Source: MB1-2 sp046566065 | GTDB lineage: Bacteria; Actinomycetota; CADDZG01; WHSQ01 | NCBI GenBank assembly: GCA_046566065.1 | Contig: JBKHXK010000007.1 | Span: 19,331-83,330 of the forward strand | Length of the DNA: 64,000 nt | Direction: 5' to 3' | In this document: piece after piece, positions 18,402-26,730 of the stretch | Layout of the letters: each line of letters begins with the position of its first letter | How positions within the stretch are numbered: position 1 is the stretch's first letter | Notes under the pieces: model-generated | Databases searched by the model: none | What the model saw: only the letters and a program-made list of their open reading frames with translations | Told to the model about the DNA's origin: nothing | Translations under genes and position numbers: made by a program

Positions 18402-19057
18402 ACGGCCTCCGCGAGCTCCTTGGACAAAGCGTGCACGTCGTCGCCTGCCTGGACCTTCACGTAGAGGGGGCCGGCGAGGGGGCCGCGTCCCACTATCTCG
18501 AGACCGGCACCCGGAAGGATCCCGATCGAGCCCAGGTACCGCAGAGCTTCCGCTTCCTGATCCGAGACGCGCTCGACCGCGACCTTGCTCCCCTCGCTCG
18601 TCTCCCATAAGAGCTGCTCGGAGCGCTCCGGCATCGCGCCGTCCTTGGTCGGGATCGGGTGACCGTGGGGGTCGAACTCGGGGTGGCCCAGCTGGGCGGC
18701 GATCCGCTCCTCGAGCTCCTCCGACAGGAAGTGCTCGAGCACCTCGGCTTCGGCGTGAACCTGATCCCACGGCACCCCGAGAGCCTCGGCGAGATAGGTC
18801 TCGAGGAGACGGTGGTGACGGATCACCTCGAGGGCGATCTTGCGACCCGGCTCCGTCAGCGCGGCGCCCCGATAGTTGACGTGCTCGACCAGGCCCAGGG
18901 AGTCCAGCTTCTTCAGCATGTTGGTGGCCGACGCAGGGGTCACGCCGAGGCGGTCCGCCAGCGCGCTCGTGGGCACGGGATGGCTCGCGCCGAGCTCCTT
19001 GGAGAGCATGTAGATGCCCTTCAGGTAGTCCTGGACGGCGGGGCTGTGGTGTATCAC
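18389..19057 (-). CDS. DtxR/IdeR/MntR-family metal-dependent repressor
   Basis: 222 residues: winged-helix DNA-binding domain (about 5-65, with TSALADRLGVTPASATNMLK), a dimerisation/metal-binding domain (HRLLETYLAEALG, then the HAEAEVLEHFLSEELE segment that holds metal ligands) and a C-terminal SH3-like/FeoA-like domain (about 150-222). The GTG start is 6 nt after TAAACT, so the mRNA is probably leaderless. A near-consensus IdeR/DtxR operator lies just upstream, indicating autoregulation and control of the oxidase and ZIP genes in the same transcript. Confidence 0.93.
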   Translation of the reverse strand: MIHHSPAVQDYLKGIYMLSKELGASHPVPTSALADRLGVTPASATNMLKKLDSLGLVEHVNYRGAALTEPGRKIALEVIRHHRLLETYLAEALGVPWDQVHAEAEVLEHFLSEELEERIAAQLGHPEFDPHGHPIPTKDGAMPERSEQLLWETSEGSKVAVERVSDQEAEALRYLGSIGILPGAGLEIVGRGPLAGPLYVKVQAGDDVHALSKELAEAVWVA

Positions 19058-19061
19058 AACC

Positions 19062-19080
19062 CTAGTTTAGCCTAAACTAA
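19062..19080 (-). promoter_or_regulatory. IdeR/DtxR-type iron box covering the regulator promoter
   Basis: CTAGTTTAGCCTAAACTAA on the plus strand. Its core TAGTTTA-GCC-TAAACTA is a perfect inverted repeat, and it matches the known consensus TTAGGTTAGCCTAACCTAA at 16 of 19 positions. It contains the predicted -10 box (19064-19069) of the regulator and the stop codon of the DUF983 gene. Binding would block transcription of the regulator-oxidase-ZIP run. Confidence 0.8.
19064..19069 (-). promoter_or_regulatory. Putative leaderless -10 box for the DtxR-family gene
   Basis: TAAACT on the minus strand, 6 nt before the GTG at 19057, inside the iron box. Confidence 0.5.
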
Positions 19081-19464
19081 ATTCTGGTCCGACATCCCGC
19101 TGTTCCGGTGGGTCGTGAGGTCGAGAGCCACCCACACGGTCTTCGAATAGGGGAAGAAGACGAAGGGCAGGATCGCGTTGGTCGCCAGGGCGACCCCCAG
19201 CAGGTAGGGCCAGTTGATCTCGGGCCAGGAGGCGATCAGACCGCCTACGAACAAGACCGCGAAGATCCCCTCCACCAGGGCCGTGTTCACGATGATCGCC
19301 ATCACCCAGTAGCCCTCTTCCCGTTCGAAGCGGTAGTCGCAGCGGGGGCAGGCCGGTTCGAGGTTGAACCAGGAGCGCCAGATCTCTTTCTCGCCGCAAC
19401 GAGGGCAGCGCCGGCGCAGGGCGCGCCCGAACATCCGGCCCGGACTCGCCTGTTGTCCCATCAC
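19072..19464 (-). CDS. DUF983 family membrane protein
   Basis: 130 residues. N-terminal zinc ribbon (RRRCPRCGEKEIW and ACPRCDYRFEREEGYW), then two or more membrane helices. This is the DUF983 pattern; function is not established. A GTG followed by ATG gives two possible starts 3 nt apart, after GGAAGGG. Its stop codon lies within the iron box of the next gene, so the box may also affect read-through. It is divergent from the CDF transporter. Confidence 0.8.
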   Translation of the reverse strand: MMGQQASPGRMFGRALRRRCPRCGEKEIWRSWFNLEPACPRCDYRFEREEGYWVMAIIVNTALVEGIFAVLFVGGLIASWPEINWPYLLGVALATNAILPFVFFPYSKTVWVALDLTTHRNSGMSDQNLV

Positions 19465-19469
19465 GCCGC

Positions 19470-19475
19470 TACCCT
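19470..19475 (+). promoter_or_regulatory. Putative leaderless -10 box for the CDF gene
   Basis: TACCCT followed by 7 nt and the GTG at 19483. Confidence 0.45.
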
Positions 19476-19482
19476 TCCATCA

Positions 19483-20868
19483 GTGGAGCGGAACACGCCC
19501 AGAGGCGCCGAACGCGCCGCGCGCCTCGCGCTGGCGATCACAGCCGCGCTCGCCATCGCCAAGATAGTCGCCTGGATAGCCACGTCGAGCCTGGCCATCC
19601 TGTCGCAGGCCCTGGATTCGTTGCTCGACCTCGTCGCGCTCGCACTCGTCCTGGTGGCGGTGCGCGTGTCCGCGCGCCCGGCCGACACAAGTCATCACTA
19701 CGGCCACGCGAAGGCCGAGAACGTGGCCGCCCTCGTACAGACGATCTTCCTCGGCGCGATCGTGGGTGGGGTTGCCTTCGAGGCGGTTCGACGTCTGTTC
19801 GCGGAGGGGCGCGACGTCGAAACGCCGGGGTACGCCTTCGCTCTCCTCGGAGGCTCGGCCCTCGTCGACGCGATCCGAGCCATCGTCCTTGCGCGCGCGG
19901 CGCGTCGCGATCGGTCGGATGCGCTGAGGGCGGGCGCCCTGAACATCGCCACCGATGTCGGCACCGCGCTGATCGCGCTCGGGAGTCTCTTGTTCACTCG
20001 GGCCGGCTTCGAGCGCGCTGATGCGATCGGAAGCTTGCTCGTTGCCGTAGCCGTTGCGATCGCTGCCTATCGACTGGGGCGCAGATCGGTGGACGTGCTG
20101 ATGGACCGCGCCCCCGATGCTCCCGTGGCCGAGATCGAAGCTGCCGCGAGTAGAGCGCGCGGGGTCGCCGAGACCCGACGCGTCCGGGTCCGTGGCGTAG
20201 GCGACCAGCTCTTCGCGGACGTGACGGTTGCGGCGGGGCGCACTGCATCTCTGGAACGCGCTCACGACATCGCGGAGGCCGTGGAGGAGGAGATCGCGAA
20301 GGTCGTTCCGGGAACCGACGTCGTCGTTCATGTCGAGCCGATCTCTGAGACCACCGGCCTGGTCGAGCGCGCTCAGGCGGCCGCCAGCAGGGTCGAGGGA
20401 GTGCGGGAGGTCCACGACGTATCCGTGCACGCCTTCGAGGAATCGGGCGATCAGTGGCTGCACGTAACGCTTCACGCCAAGGTGGCGAAGGACACCTCGG
20501 TCTCGGATGCACACGCCCTCTCGGATTCGGTCGAGGATTCCGTAGCCGACGAGCTAGGGGGCCGCGTGCGTGTGGACAGTCACATCGAGCCCCTGAAGCG
20601 AACAGCTCTAGGACGAGACGTCACGCAAACCGAACAGGAGCTGGTCGCGGCGGTCCAGCGCGCCGCTCTCGAGGAGCCGGACGTACTGGATTGTCACGAG
20701 GTGCTGGTCACGTCCAGCGGAGGCGGGCTGAGCGTCGTCGCCCACGTTCGCGGACGCAAGGACCTGCCCTTATCCCGCTTGCACGACGCGTCCGAGAGGA
20801 TCGAGAAGAGACTGAACGCCAGTCATCCAGACGTAGACGACGTCCTGATCCATTTCGAGCCGGGCTAG
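19483..20868 (+). CDS. Cation diffusion facilitator (metal efflux) with extended C-terminus
   Basis: 461 residues against about 300 for the usual family member. Residues 1-205 hold the membrane domain, with the CDF signature SSLAILSQALDSLLDL and the HHYGHAKAEN loop. After it come three similar soluble units, each ending in a similar short motif: VVVHVEP, VDSHIEP and VLIHFEP. They look like three tandem dimerisation (ZT-dimer) domains. Export of Zn, Fe or Mn is expected. The GTG start is set by a leaderless TACCCT box; longer in-frame extensions would run into the DUF983 gene. Confidence 0.88.
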   Translation: MERNTPRGAERAARLALAITAALAIAKIVAWIATSSLAILSQALDSLLDLVALALVLVAVRVSARPADTSHHYGHAKAENVAALVQTIFLGAIVGGVAFEAVRRLFAEGRDVETPGYAFALLGGSALVDAIRAIVLARAARRDRSDALRAGALNIATDVGTALIALGSLLFTRAGFERADAIGSLLVAVAVAIAAYRLGRRSVDVLMDRAPDAPVAEIEAAASRARGVAETRRVRVRGVGDQLFADVTVAAGRTASLERAHDIAEAVEEEIAKVVPGTDVVVHVEPISETTGLVERAQAAASRVEGVREVHDVSVHAFEESGDQWLHVTLHAKVAKDTSVSDAHALSDSVEDSVADELGGRVRVDSHIEPLKRTALGRDVTQTEQELVAAVQRAALEEPDVLDCHEVLVTSSGGGLSVVAHVRGRKDLPLSRLHDASERIEKRLNASHPDVDDVLIHFEPG

Positions 20869-21251
20869 CTGGCTACCGCACCGTCCTGATCGATCGAGCA
20901 GTCGTTGGCCTCAAGCTGCTGCAACAGCGGAAGGATGTCATTGAACTGTTCTTTGGAAAGGTGCGCATCGGCCCACTCCGGCTTCTCGGAGACGATCGAA
21001 GAGAAGGCAACTATGCAGAGGTCCTGACGGATCTGACGGAGCACGCGAGCTGCCTCCTCGCCATTCATCCGTGGCATCGAGTAATCGAGGATCACGTAAT
21101 CGGGGTGATGCATCATCGCGAGCGACAAAGCCTCGACGCCGTCCTCCGCTTCCGCGACGACCTCGAACTGCTTGTCATCGCTGAGGATCAACCTGAGGAG
21201 AGAGCGGACCCCTTCCTCGTCGTCAACGATCAGCACTTTCTTCGGTGTCAT
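20865..21251 (-). CDS. Stand-alone response regulator receiver
   Basis: 128 residues, receiver domain only: acidic pocket VDDEEG, phospho-acceptor D56 in YVILDYSMP and the conserved lysine in HLSKEQ. There is no output domain and no adjacent histidine kinase. Its ATG overlaps the stop of the coiled-coil protein as ATGA, so the two are made together. Such single-domain regulators act by protein-protein contact. The last base overlap with the CDF gene is convergent. Confidence 0.92.
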   Translation of the reverse strand: MTPKKVLIVDDEEGVRSLLRLILSDDKQFEVVAEAEDGVEALSLAMMHHPDYVILDYSMPRMNGEEAARVLRQIRQDLCIVAFSSIVSEKPEWADAHLSKEQFNDILPLLQQLEANDCSIDQDGAVAS

Positions 21252-21721
21252 CGCGGATCCTGACCGTCGCCCGATGGTTGCGGCGCAACCTTCTTGCCCT
21301 CGGCTTTCAGCTTCCTGGTCATGAAATCGGGGAGAAGCTCGAGGGCGCCCTCGAAGGACTGATCGAGGCTGAGCGTGGCTCGCTCGATGTTGAAGATGGC
21401 GGTCTCGACCCGATCGAAGCGCTCGCCGAAGCCACCGAGATCCAATTCGCCGAGCTTGGCCAGGACGGCCGCCTTCAACTCGTCGAGGTCCCGATTCAGT
21501 CGCTCGTCCAGGGCCGCGAGCCGCTGCTGGGTGTCGGCCACGAGGCGGTCTGCGTCCTCGCTGACGGGATCGAAGGCGGAGACCGACCTCTGCATGTTCT
21601 CGAGCGCGTCAAGCGCATTGAGGAGCCGCGTATCCAGAGTGGTCAGCAGTTCCACAACGTTGCCTATGCGTTGAGGCAGGCGTAGCAAAGGATCGGCCAC
21701 CCCCGCGCGGTCGTCAGCCAT
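21248..21721 (-). CDS. Coiled-coil protein of unknown function
   Basis: 157 residues, almost entirely predicted alpha helix with Leu-rich heptads (about 10-125) and a basic tail. No membrane segment or known motif. A leaderless TAACGT box lies 6 nt before the ATG. It is translationally coupled to a receiver domain, so it could be the output partner or scaffold of that regulator. The partnership is inferred from the overlap only. Confidence 0.65.
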   Translation of the reverse strand: MADDRAGVADPLLRLPQRIGNVVELLTTLDTRLLNALDALENMQRSVSAFDPVSEDADRLVADTQQRLAALDERLNRDLDELKAAVLAKLGELDLGGFGERFDRVETAIFNIERATLSLDQSFEGALELLPDFMTRKLKAEGKKVAPQPSGDGQDPR

Positions 21722-21727
21722 GCGGGA

Positions 21728-21733
21728 ACGTTA
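21728..21733 (-). promoter_or_regulatory. Putative leaderless -10 box for the coiled-coil/receiver pair
   Basis: TAACGT on the minus strand, 6 nt before the ATG at 21721. Confidence 0.45.
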
Positions 21734-21756
21734 CCTTGCCCTGCTGGAGGCGGGCG

Positions 21757-22359
21757 CTACCAGCCCCTCTCCTTCCACTCCTGGAGGTGGGGTCGCTCGG
21801 TGCCGATCGTGGTGTCGTTGCCGTGGCCGGGGTAAACGGCGGTCTCGTCGGGCAGCACGAACAGCTTGGTCTCGATCTCCGAGATGATCTGGGCGAAGGC
21901 ATCAGCGTCGCCCCAGGTGTTGCCCGGCCCCCCCGGGAACAACGTGTCCCCGCTGATCAGGTGCCCGTCCGTGAACAGGCAGATCCCTCCCGGGGTGTGG
22001 CCCGGCGTGTGGATCACCCGGACCGACCGCTTGCCGAAAGCGATCGTGTCGCCGTCGCTCAACTCCCGGTCGACCTCGACCGGGTAATCCTCGCCGGGAT
22101 GCGCCATCACCGGCACCCCGAGTTTCTCCTTCAGCTCGGGCAGTGCCTGCACGTGGTCCATATGGCCGTGGGTCTGCACGATCGCGACCACCCTGGCCCC
22201 CTCGGCCGCCTGAAGGATCGAGTCGGACTCGAAACAGCCATCCACGAGCAAGGCTTCATGGGTCTCGGGACACTCCAGCACGTAGACGTTGTTCTCCATG
22301 TTGCCGACCTGGATCTTCCTCACGATCAGATCGGTGCCTTCGTAGTGGTGAGCCAACAT
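21757..22359 (-). CDS. Metallo-beta-lactamase-fold hydrolase (glyoxalase II-like)
   Basis: 200 residues. The metal-binding HxHxDH motif is THGHMDH, followed by a histidine in HTPGHTPGG, the aspartate in ISGDTLF and the last histidine in YPGHGND, a complete two-metal site. The size and GHTPGG segment resemble YcbL/glyoxalase II-like thioester hydrolases. The AGGAGGG purine run almost touches the ATG, an unusually short spacing. It lies 6 nt after the YgfZ stop in the same direction. Confidence 0.88.
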   Translation of the reverse strand: MLAHHYEGTDLIVRKIQVGNMENNVYVLECPETHEALLVDGCFESDSILQAAEGARVVAIVQTHGHMDHVQALPELKEKLGVPVMAHPGEDYPVEVDRELSDGDTIAFGKRSVRVIHTPGHTPGGICLFTDGHLISGDTLFPGGPGNTWGDADAFAQIISEIETKLFVLPDETAVYPGHGNDTTIGTERPHLQEWKERGW

Positions 22360-22365
22360 CCCTCC

Positions 22366-23205
22366 TCAGGAAGCGATCGTGGCGGAGACGCCTGCAGCAT
22401 CCACGACGGTGCCCTGCTCGACCGTGTGACGCACGAGGGCCAGGGCGACCCCTTCGGATGAGCTGGTGACCGTGCCGACCTTCTGGTCCGCCAGGGTCAG
22501 ATCGGTTCCGGGCGCGATCGGCTCCGGGGTCTCCAGCAGGGCGAGGCGACGGTTGACCTTGCCACGGAAGTGGATCTTCGCCATCGCCTCCTGGCCCAGG
22601 TAGCAGCCCTTGTCGTAATGAACGGCTCGCTCGTCGACGCCGGCTTCCTGGGGAAACGTCTTGGTATCCATCTCACGGCCCCAGCGAGGGACGCCGTTCG
22701 CGACGCGGATCGCCTCGAGCTCCTCCTCCGTCGCGCTGCCGGCTCCCGATCCCGCGAGCGCATCCAGGGTGGCCGCCTTGCGCTCGGCAGGCACCCATAG
22801 GTAGCCGGCCGCCACGCCCAAGGCGTGTGTGGGATGAACGATCGCATCGTCGGCCGGGATCGCCTCTTGCCAGCCGTCCCCTCCGACCAGGATCAACCCG
22901 TGATCCCCCGTCACGTCGGTGATCTCGACCCTGGTCGCGAACACGTATCGGCGAAGCTCGTCGGGCAGGGTCGTCAGTAGCTCGGGCTCGAAATGCATCA
23001 ACAGCGAGGTCTCGGTCGCGACCACCTCCACATGAGCCTGCATGCGGCCGTGGACGGTGATCAGAGCCGCCTCGCGGGCCTCACCGGGCGCGATGTCCTC
23101 GAAGGCCTGGGTCAGCATCTGATGGAGGAACCAGGCTCGTTGGTCGCCGGTGAACCGGAGCTTTCCACGGTCCGAACGGTCGGCGAAGAAGATGCGGTGC
23201 GTCAC
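22366..23205 (-). CDS. ygfZ: YgfZ/GcvT-fold folate-binding protein
   Basis: 279 residues. The YgfZ hallmark KGCYLGQE is present with its conserved cysteine. The family uses tetrahydrofolate to help maintain certain iron-sulfur enzymes. The GTG (MTHRIFF) is 7 nt after a TACGCT box, consistent with leaderless expression. Radical-SAM LipA in this window is a typical iron-sulfur client, but no direct link is shown. Confidence 0.9.
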   Translation of the reverse strand: MTHRIFFADRSDRGKLRFTGDQRAWFLHQMLTQAFEDIAPGEAREAALITVHGRMQAHVEVVATETSLLMHFEPELLTTLPDELRRYVFATRVEITDVTGDHGLILVGGDGWQEAIPADDAIVHPTHALGVAAGYLWVPAERKAATLDALAGSGAGSATEEELEAIRVANGVPRWGREMDTKTFPQEAGVDERAVHYDKGCYLGQEAMAKIHFRGKVNRRLALLETPEPIAPGTDLTLADQKVGTVTSSSEGVALALVRHTVEQGTVVDAAGVSATIAS

Positions 23206-23212
23206 ACCCGCG

Positions 23213-23218
23213 AGCGTA
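23213..23218 (-). promoter_or_regulatory. Putative leaderless -10 box for ygfZ
   Basis: TACGCT on the minus strand, 7 nt before the GTG at 23205. It is 14 nt from the divergent box of the acyl-CoA dehydrogenase. Confidence 0.45.
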
Positions 23219-23232
23219 CGGCAGCCGTGGAC

Positions 23233-23238
23233 TAGCCT
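23233..23238 (+). promoter_or_regulatory. Putative leaderless -10 box for the acyl-CoA dehydrogenase
   Basis: TAGCCT followed by 7 nt and the ATG at 23246; no ribosome site. Confidence 0.45.
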
Positions 23239-23245
23239 TTGGCCG

Positions 23246-24388
23246 ATGAACTTCGATCTGCCCGAGGAACTCACCCTCTTCCGAGAAGCAGCGCGGGAGT
23301 TCGCGCGCCGGGAACTGGCGCCGCGCGTGGAGGAGGCGGAGAGGACCGAGCGGACCCCCCTGGACCTGTTCCGAGCCGCAGGAGAGGCCGGCTTCCTCGG
23401 CGTCCGCTACCCGGAGGAGCTGGGAGGGTCCGGCGCGAGCTGCCTGGCCGAGACGATCCTGCGCGAGGAGATGGGCTACGTCTGCTCTGGACTGGCGGCG
23501 GCTCTGTCGGTGTCGTCTCACCTCGGGACCTACCCGATCTACGCGTTCGGCAACGACGCCCAGCGACGCGACTACCTCCTCCCGGCTCTCAAGGGAGAGA
23601 AGATCAGCGCCTTCGGGTTGACCGAACCGAACGCGGGCTCGGACGTCCGCGGGATCCAGACGAAAGCCGTGCGGAACAACGGTGGCTGGATGCTGAACGG
23701 GACCAAGACGTTCATCACCAACGCCACGATCGCCGACTTCATGATCATCGCCGCCTACACCGATCCCAGCGCGGGGATCGAGGGCATGGCCCTCTTCGTC
23801 GTCGACGCAGATCTTCCGGGGATCACGGTCAACCGCATCAAGAAGATGGGCAACCTCTCGTCCGAGATAGGGGAGGTCGTGCTTCAGGACGTCGTCGTGC
23901 CGGAGGAAGCGTGTCTCGGGGGCCCCACCGGCGCGTTCAAGAAGGTGATGAAGATCCTCAATATCGGACGCGTGCTCGTTTCGGGTGGCGCGCTGGGAGT
24001 AGCCCAGGCCGCCCTGGACTCGGCCGTCGCCTATGCGAACGACCGGAGCGCGTTCGGACAGACGATCGGGAGCTACCAGGGGATCTCGTTCCCCTTGGCC
24101 CGCGCTCACGCGCTGGTCGACTCCGCAAGACTCGCCGTCTACCGAGCCGCCTGGTTGTTCGACGAGGGCCGCGATCCGGTCGAGGAGACCTCGGTCGCGA
24201 AGTACCTGGCGGGTGAGACCGCTCTCGAGGTGACCGATCGCGCGATCCGTGTGTTCGGAGGTTACGGCTACATGCGCGAGTACCCGATCGAGCGATACGC
24301 GAGAGACGCTCGCTACTTCGCCATCGTCGAGGGAACTCAGGAGATCCACCTTCGCGTGATCGCCCGTCGATTGGGCCTGAAGAGCTAG
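23246..24388 (+). CDS. Acyl-CoA dehydrogenase
   Basis: 380-residue FAD flavoenzyme for the first step of beta-oxidation. FAD/substrate motif FGLTEPNAGSDV, the C-terminal VFGGYGYMREYPIERYARD and the catalytic glutamate in FAIVEGTQEI, as in short- and medium-chain enzymes. It is a normal homotetrameric-type member, unlike the pair at 28476-30752. Divergent from ygfZ with 40 nt between start codons. Confidence 0.94.
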   Translation: MNFDLPEELTLFREAAREFARRELAPRVEEAERTERTPLDLFRAAGEAGFLGVRYPEELGGSGASCLAETILREEMGYVCSGLAAALSVSSHLGTYPIYAFGNDAQRRDYLLPALKGEKISAFGLTEPNAGSDVRGIQTKAVRNNGGWMLNGTKTFITNATIADFMIIAAYTDPSAGIEGMALFVVDADLPGITVNRIKKMGNLSSEIGEVVLQDVVVPEEACLGGPTGAFKKVMKILNIGRVLVSGGALGVAQAALDSAVAYANDRSAFGQTIGSYQGISFPLARAHALVDSARLAVYRAAWLFDEGRDPVEETSVAKYLAGETALEVTDRAIRVFGGYGYMREYPIERYARDARYFAIVEGTQEIHLRVIARRLGLKS

Positions 24389-24403
24389 GACCTCCAGGCC
24401 GGA

Positions 24404-24434
24404 TGCAACCTTTCGGCCGCAACCGAGCGTCTAA
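24404..24434 (+). promoter_or_regulatory. ECF-sigma-type promoter upstream of the RTX protein
   Basis: TGCAACC (24404-24410), a 17-nt spacer and CGTCTAA (24428-24434). AAC-type -35 and CGTC-type -10 boxes at this spacing are typical of extracytoplasmic-function sigma factors. It stands 50 nt before the start of the secreted protein. No sigma factor gene is in the window. Confidence 0.6.
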
Positions 24435-24483
24435 TCCCTTGACCCCGACCCGGGGGTATGAGCACATTCGCGCATAACGACGG

Positions 24484-26730
24484 ATGAGAGGAACGGGGAT
24501 GACATTCTTGGAGGGACTGCGGTTCAAGGCATCGGTATTCACCGTGGTCGCGATTGCAGCCGCATTGCTGCCGGTACCTCCGGCGTTCGGAGCCCATGCG
24601 GATTGCGAACTTGACCTGACCCCCGAAACCAGTACGAGCACGCTGGGCACCACCCACACGGTCACGGCTGCTCTTCGGCCTGCCGATACAGATCCGGATG
24701 CGCCCTCGACCGCCAGCTGCACGACTAGGGAGGGAGGTGCTGTAGACGTCCTTTTCGAAGTGACCTCGGCGGACACGAATGCGACCTATAACCCAACGAG
24801 CATCGACAGGCAGGACACTCGTCTCCAGCCCGACATGGGCTGCACCATCACATCCACCCGCAACACATGCACGGTCACCTACACGAGGACGGCAGGAGCC
24901 ACCACTGACACGATCGTTGGCTGGATCGCCGACGAAGAGGCCGTCAGCGACACCGTGACGAAGACGTGGACCGCCCCGCAGGCGTCCTTGCTGAATGTCT
25001 CCCCCGAGAGCGATTCGAACCCGCCGCAAACCGATCATGTGCTGACGGCCACCGTCCGGGATGCCACCGGGACAGCCGTCTCGGGAGTCAACGTCGACTT
25101 CGAGATCATCTCGGGGCCGAATACCGGTTTGAACTCGACCCGCGCCGACCTCGAGTGCTCCACGGGGGCTACCGGCTCCTGCACGGTCGACTACACGGAT
25201 GCGGCAGGCAATCCGGCTCCTCCCAACAACGTAGACACCATCTGTGCCTGGCTCGACCCGGAGAATGACGACGTGTACGCCCCGTTCGGCTCGGTCGCAG
25301 CCGACGGTGGAGATTGCGACCAAGAAGCCGTCGGCGAGACCGAGGATTCCTCCGCAGGCGGATCCGACACCTTCGGCAACGATCCGACCGACACGGTGAC
25401 CAAGACATGGATGCCGCCGACCCTCACCTTTACGCCGTCCAGCGACACCGCCTCGGTGGGTACCTGCAATGTCTTCACGATCGCTCTTCGCGACGCAGCC
25501 AACCGAGGCATCTCAGGGGTCATACTCGACGTGGAGCAGGTGCACTCGAGTGCGACGAACGGGTCGAGCGGAGACGAACCGTTGGTGGGCTTCTGCACTC
25601 CAGGCAGTGGACCGAACCCTGTCAACGTCGACGCCTCGAAGGGGGACCGCGTCGAGAATCCCGACAACGCCGGAACGGCGGGCGGTGAGACCATGGCGGT
25701 CACCGACTCGAAGGGTGAGGTAACGATCGGGATCACGGTATCCCCCACCGGGACGAGCAACGGGACCGGGAACGTGACCGTGACCGCGTGGCAGGACTCG
25801 GGAACCGACAATGACGATCCGGCGACGGGCGAGACCACAGGAACCGCAACCAAGACTTGGGTTGTGGCCGAGGCTCGCTATATCGACTGCGAGCCCGAGA
25901 CGTCCACCGTCGAGCTGGGCGCGGCCCCCACGGTTAGCTGTCTGGTGAGGGATCGGTTCGGCGCACCTCTCACCGGACAAGCCGTGGTCTTCAGCTCGAC
26001 GGGCCCGGGCGAGCTCTCCTCTGCCGAACGAGTGGTCACGGATGCCAGCGGACGCGCCTCCGCTACCCCTCGCTCCTTCCAGCTCGGAACCCAGTCGATC
26101 ACAGCGACCTTGGAGGTGGACCTTCTGGGGGCCGAGCCCACGGAGGTCGACGACTGCGATCGCAATGCAGGCGACCCCTCTGGCTCTCCCATCGGAGCGT
26201 GCTCCGACACCGTGGCGGTTACTTGGACCCTCCCAACCACGGGATCGCCCGTACCGGCCATCTGCCAGACGACGCCCGGCGCTTTCATCGGGACCGACGG
26301 CAACGACGTGATCGCCGGCACCTCCGCAGCCGACGTGATCTGCGGGCGGGCAGGGAACGATCGCCTCGTGGGCTCTGCCGGGAACGATCTCTTGCTAGGC
26401 GAAGCTGGCGTGGACATCCTGCTCGGCGGAGAGGGATCTGATCGGATCTCGGGCGGTGAGGATGCTGACGTTCTCACCGGCGGAGAGGGATCTGATCGGA
26501 TCTCGGGCGGTGAGGATGCTGACGTGCTCACCGGCGGAGATGGTTCGGACCTCATGTCCGGCGGAGATGGTAACGACAGACTTGCCGGCAGAGGGGGAGA
26601 CGACACGCTGCGCGGGAACGACGGGAGCGACTCGCTGGCCGGAGGGCGCGGCGACGACACCCTGAACGGAGGAGCTGGTCGCGACACTTGTGGGGAAGGA
26701 CCGGGGATAGACCGCGAGCTCAGCTGCTGA
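24484..26730 (+). CDS. Large secreted Ig-like and RTX calcium-binding repeat protein
   Basis: 748 residues. Signal peptide (cleavage near AFGAHA, about residue 37). Residues 40-600 hold about four bacterial Ig-like (invasin-type) units, each closing with a similar TVTKTW or TATKTW strand. A short linker (TGSPVPAI) leads to RTX nonapeptides of the GGxGxDxLx type (about 605-748) that bind calcium. No transport or enzyme domain is visible, so a structural or adhesive surface protein is most likely. ATG at 24499 has a better purine-rich leader (GAGAGGAACGGGG) and may be the true start. Confidence 0.85.
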   Translation: MRGTGMTFLEGLRFKASVFTVVAIAAALLPVPPAFGAHADCELDLTPETSTSTLGTTHTVTAALRPADTDPDAPSTASCTTREGGAVDVLFEVTSADTNATYNPTSIDRQDTRLQPDMGCTITSTRNTCTVTYTRTAGATTDTIVGWIADEEAVSDTVTKTWTAPQASLLNVSPESDSNPPQTDHVLTATVRDATGTAVSGVNVDFEIISGPNTGLNSTRADLECSTGATGSCTVDYTDAAGNPAPPNNVDTICAWLDPENDDVYAPFGSVAADGGDCDQEAVGETEDSSAGGSDTFGNDPTDTVTKTWMPPTLTFTPSSDTASVGTCNVFTIALRDAANRGISGVILDVEQVHSSATNGSSGDEPLVGFCTPGSGPNPVNVDASKGDRVENPDNAGTAGGETMAVTDSKGEVTIGITVSPTGTSNGTGNVTVTAWQDSGTDNDDPATGETTGTATKTWVVAEARYIDCEPETSTVELGAAPTVSCLVRDRFGAPLTGQAVVFSSTGPGELSSAERVVTDASGRASATPRSFQLGTQSITATLEVDLLGAEPTEVDDCDRNAGDPSGSPIGACSDTVAVTWTLPTTGSPVPAICQTTPGAFIGTDGNDVIAGTSAADVICGRAGNDRLVGSAGNDLLLGEAGVDILLGGEGSDRISGGEDADVLTGGEGSDRISGGEDADVLTGGDGSDLMSGGDGNDRLAGRGGDDTLRGNDGSDSLAGGRGDDTLNGGAGRDTCGEGPGIDRELSC
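26425..26532 (+). repeat. 54-bp tandem duplication in the RTX region
   Basis: Two adjacent 54-bp units (26425-26478, 26479-26532) differ at one base near the end (ttctcacc versus tgctcacc). Each encodes two RTX nonapeptides, GGEGSDRIS and GGEDADVLT. The near identity at DNA level points to recent in-frame expansion. Confidence 0.95.

Noticed and set aside
24437..24470. A housekeeping TTGACC-type promoter for the RTX gene
   Set aside because: No TANNNT box at 16-18 nt from it; the TGCAACC/CGTCTAA pair fits much better.
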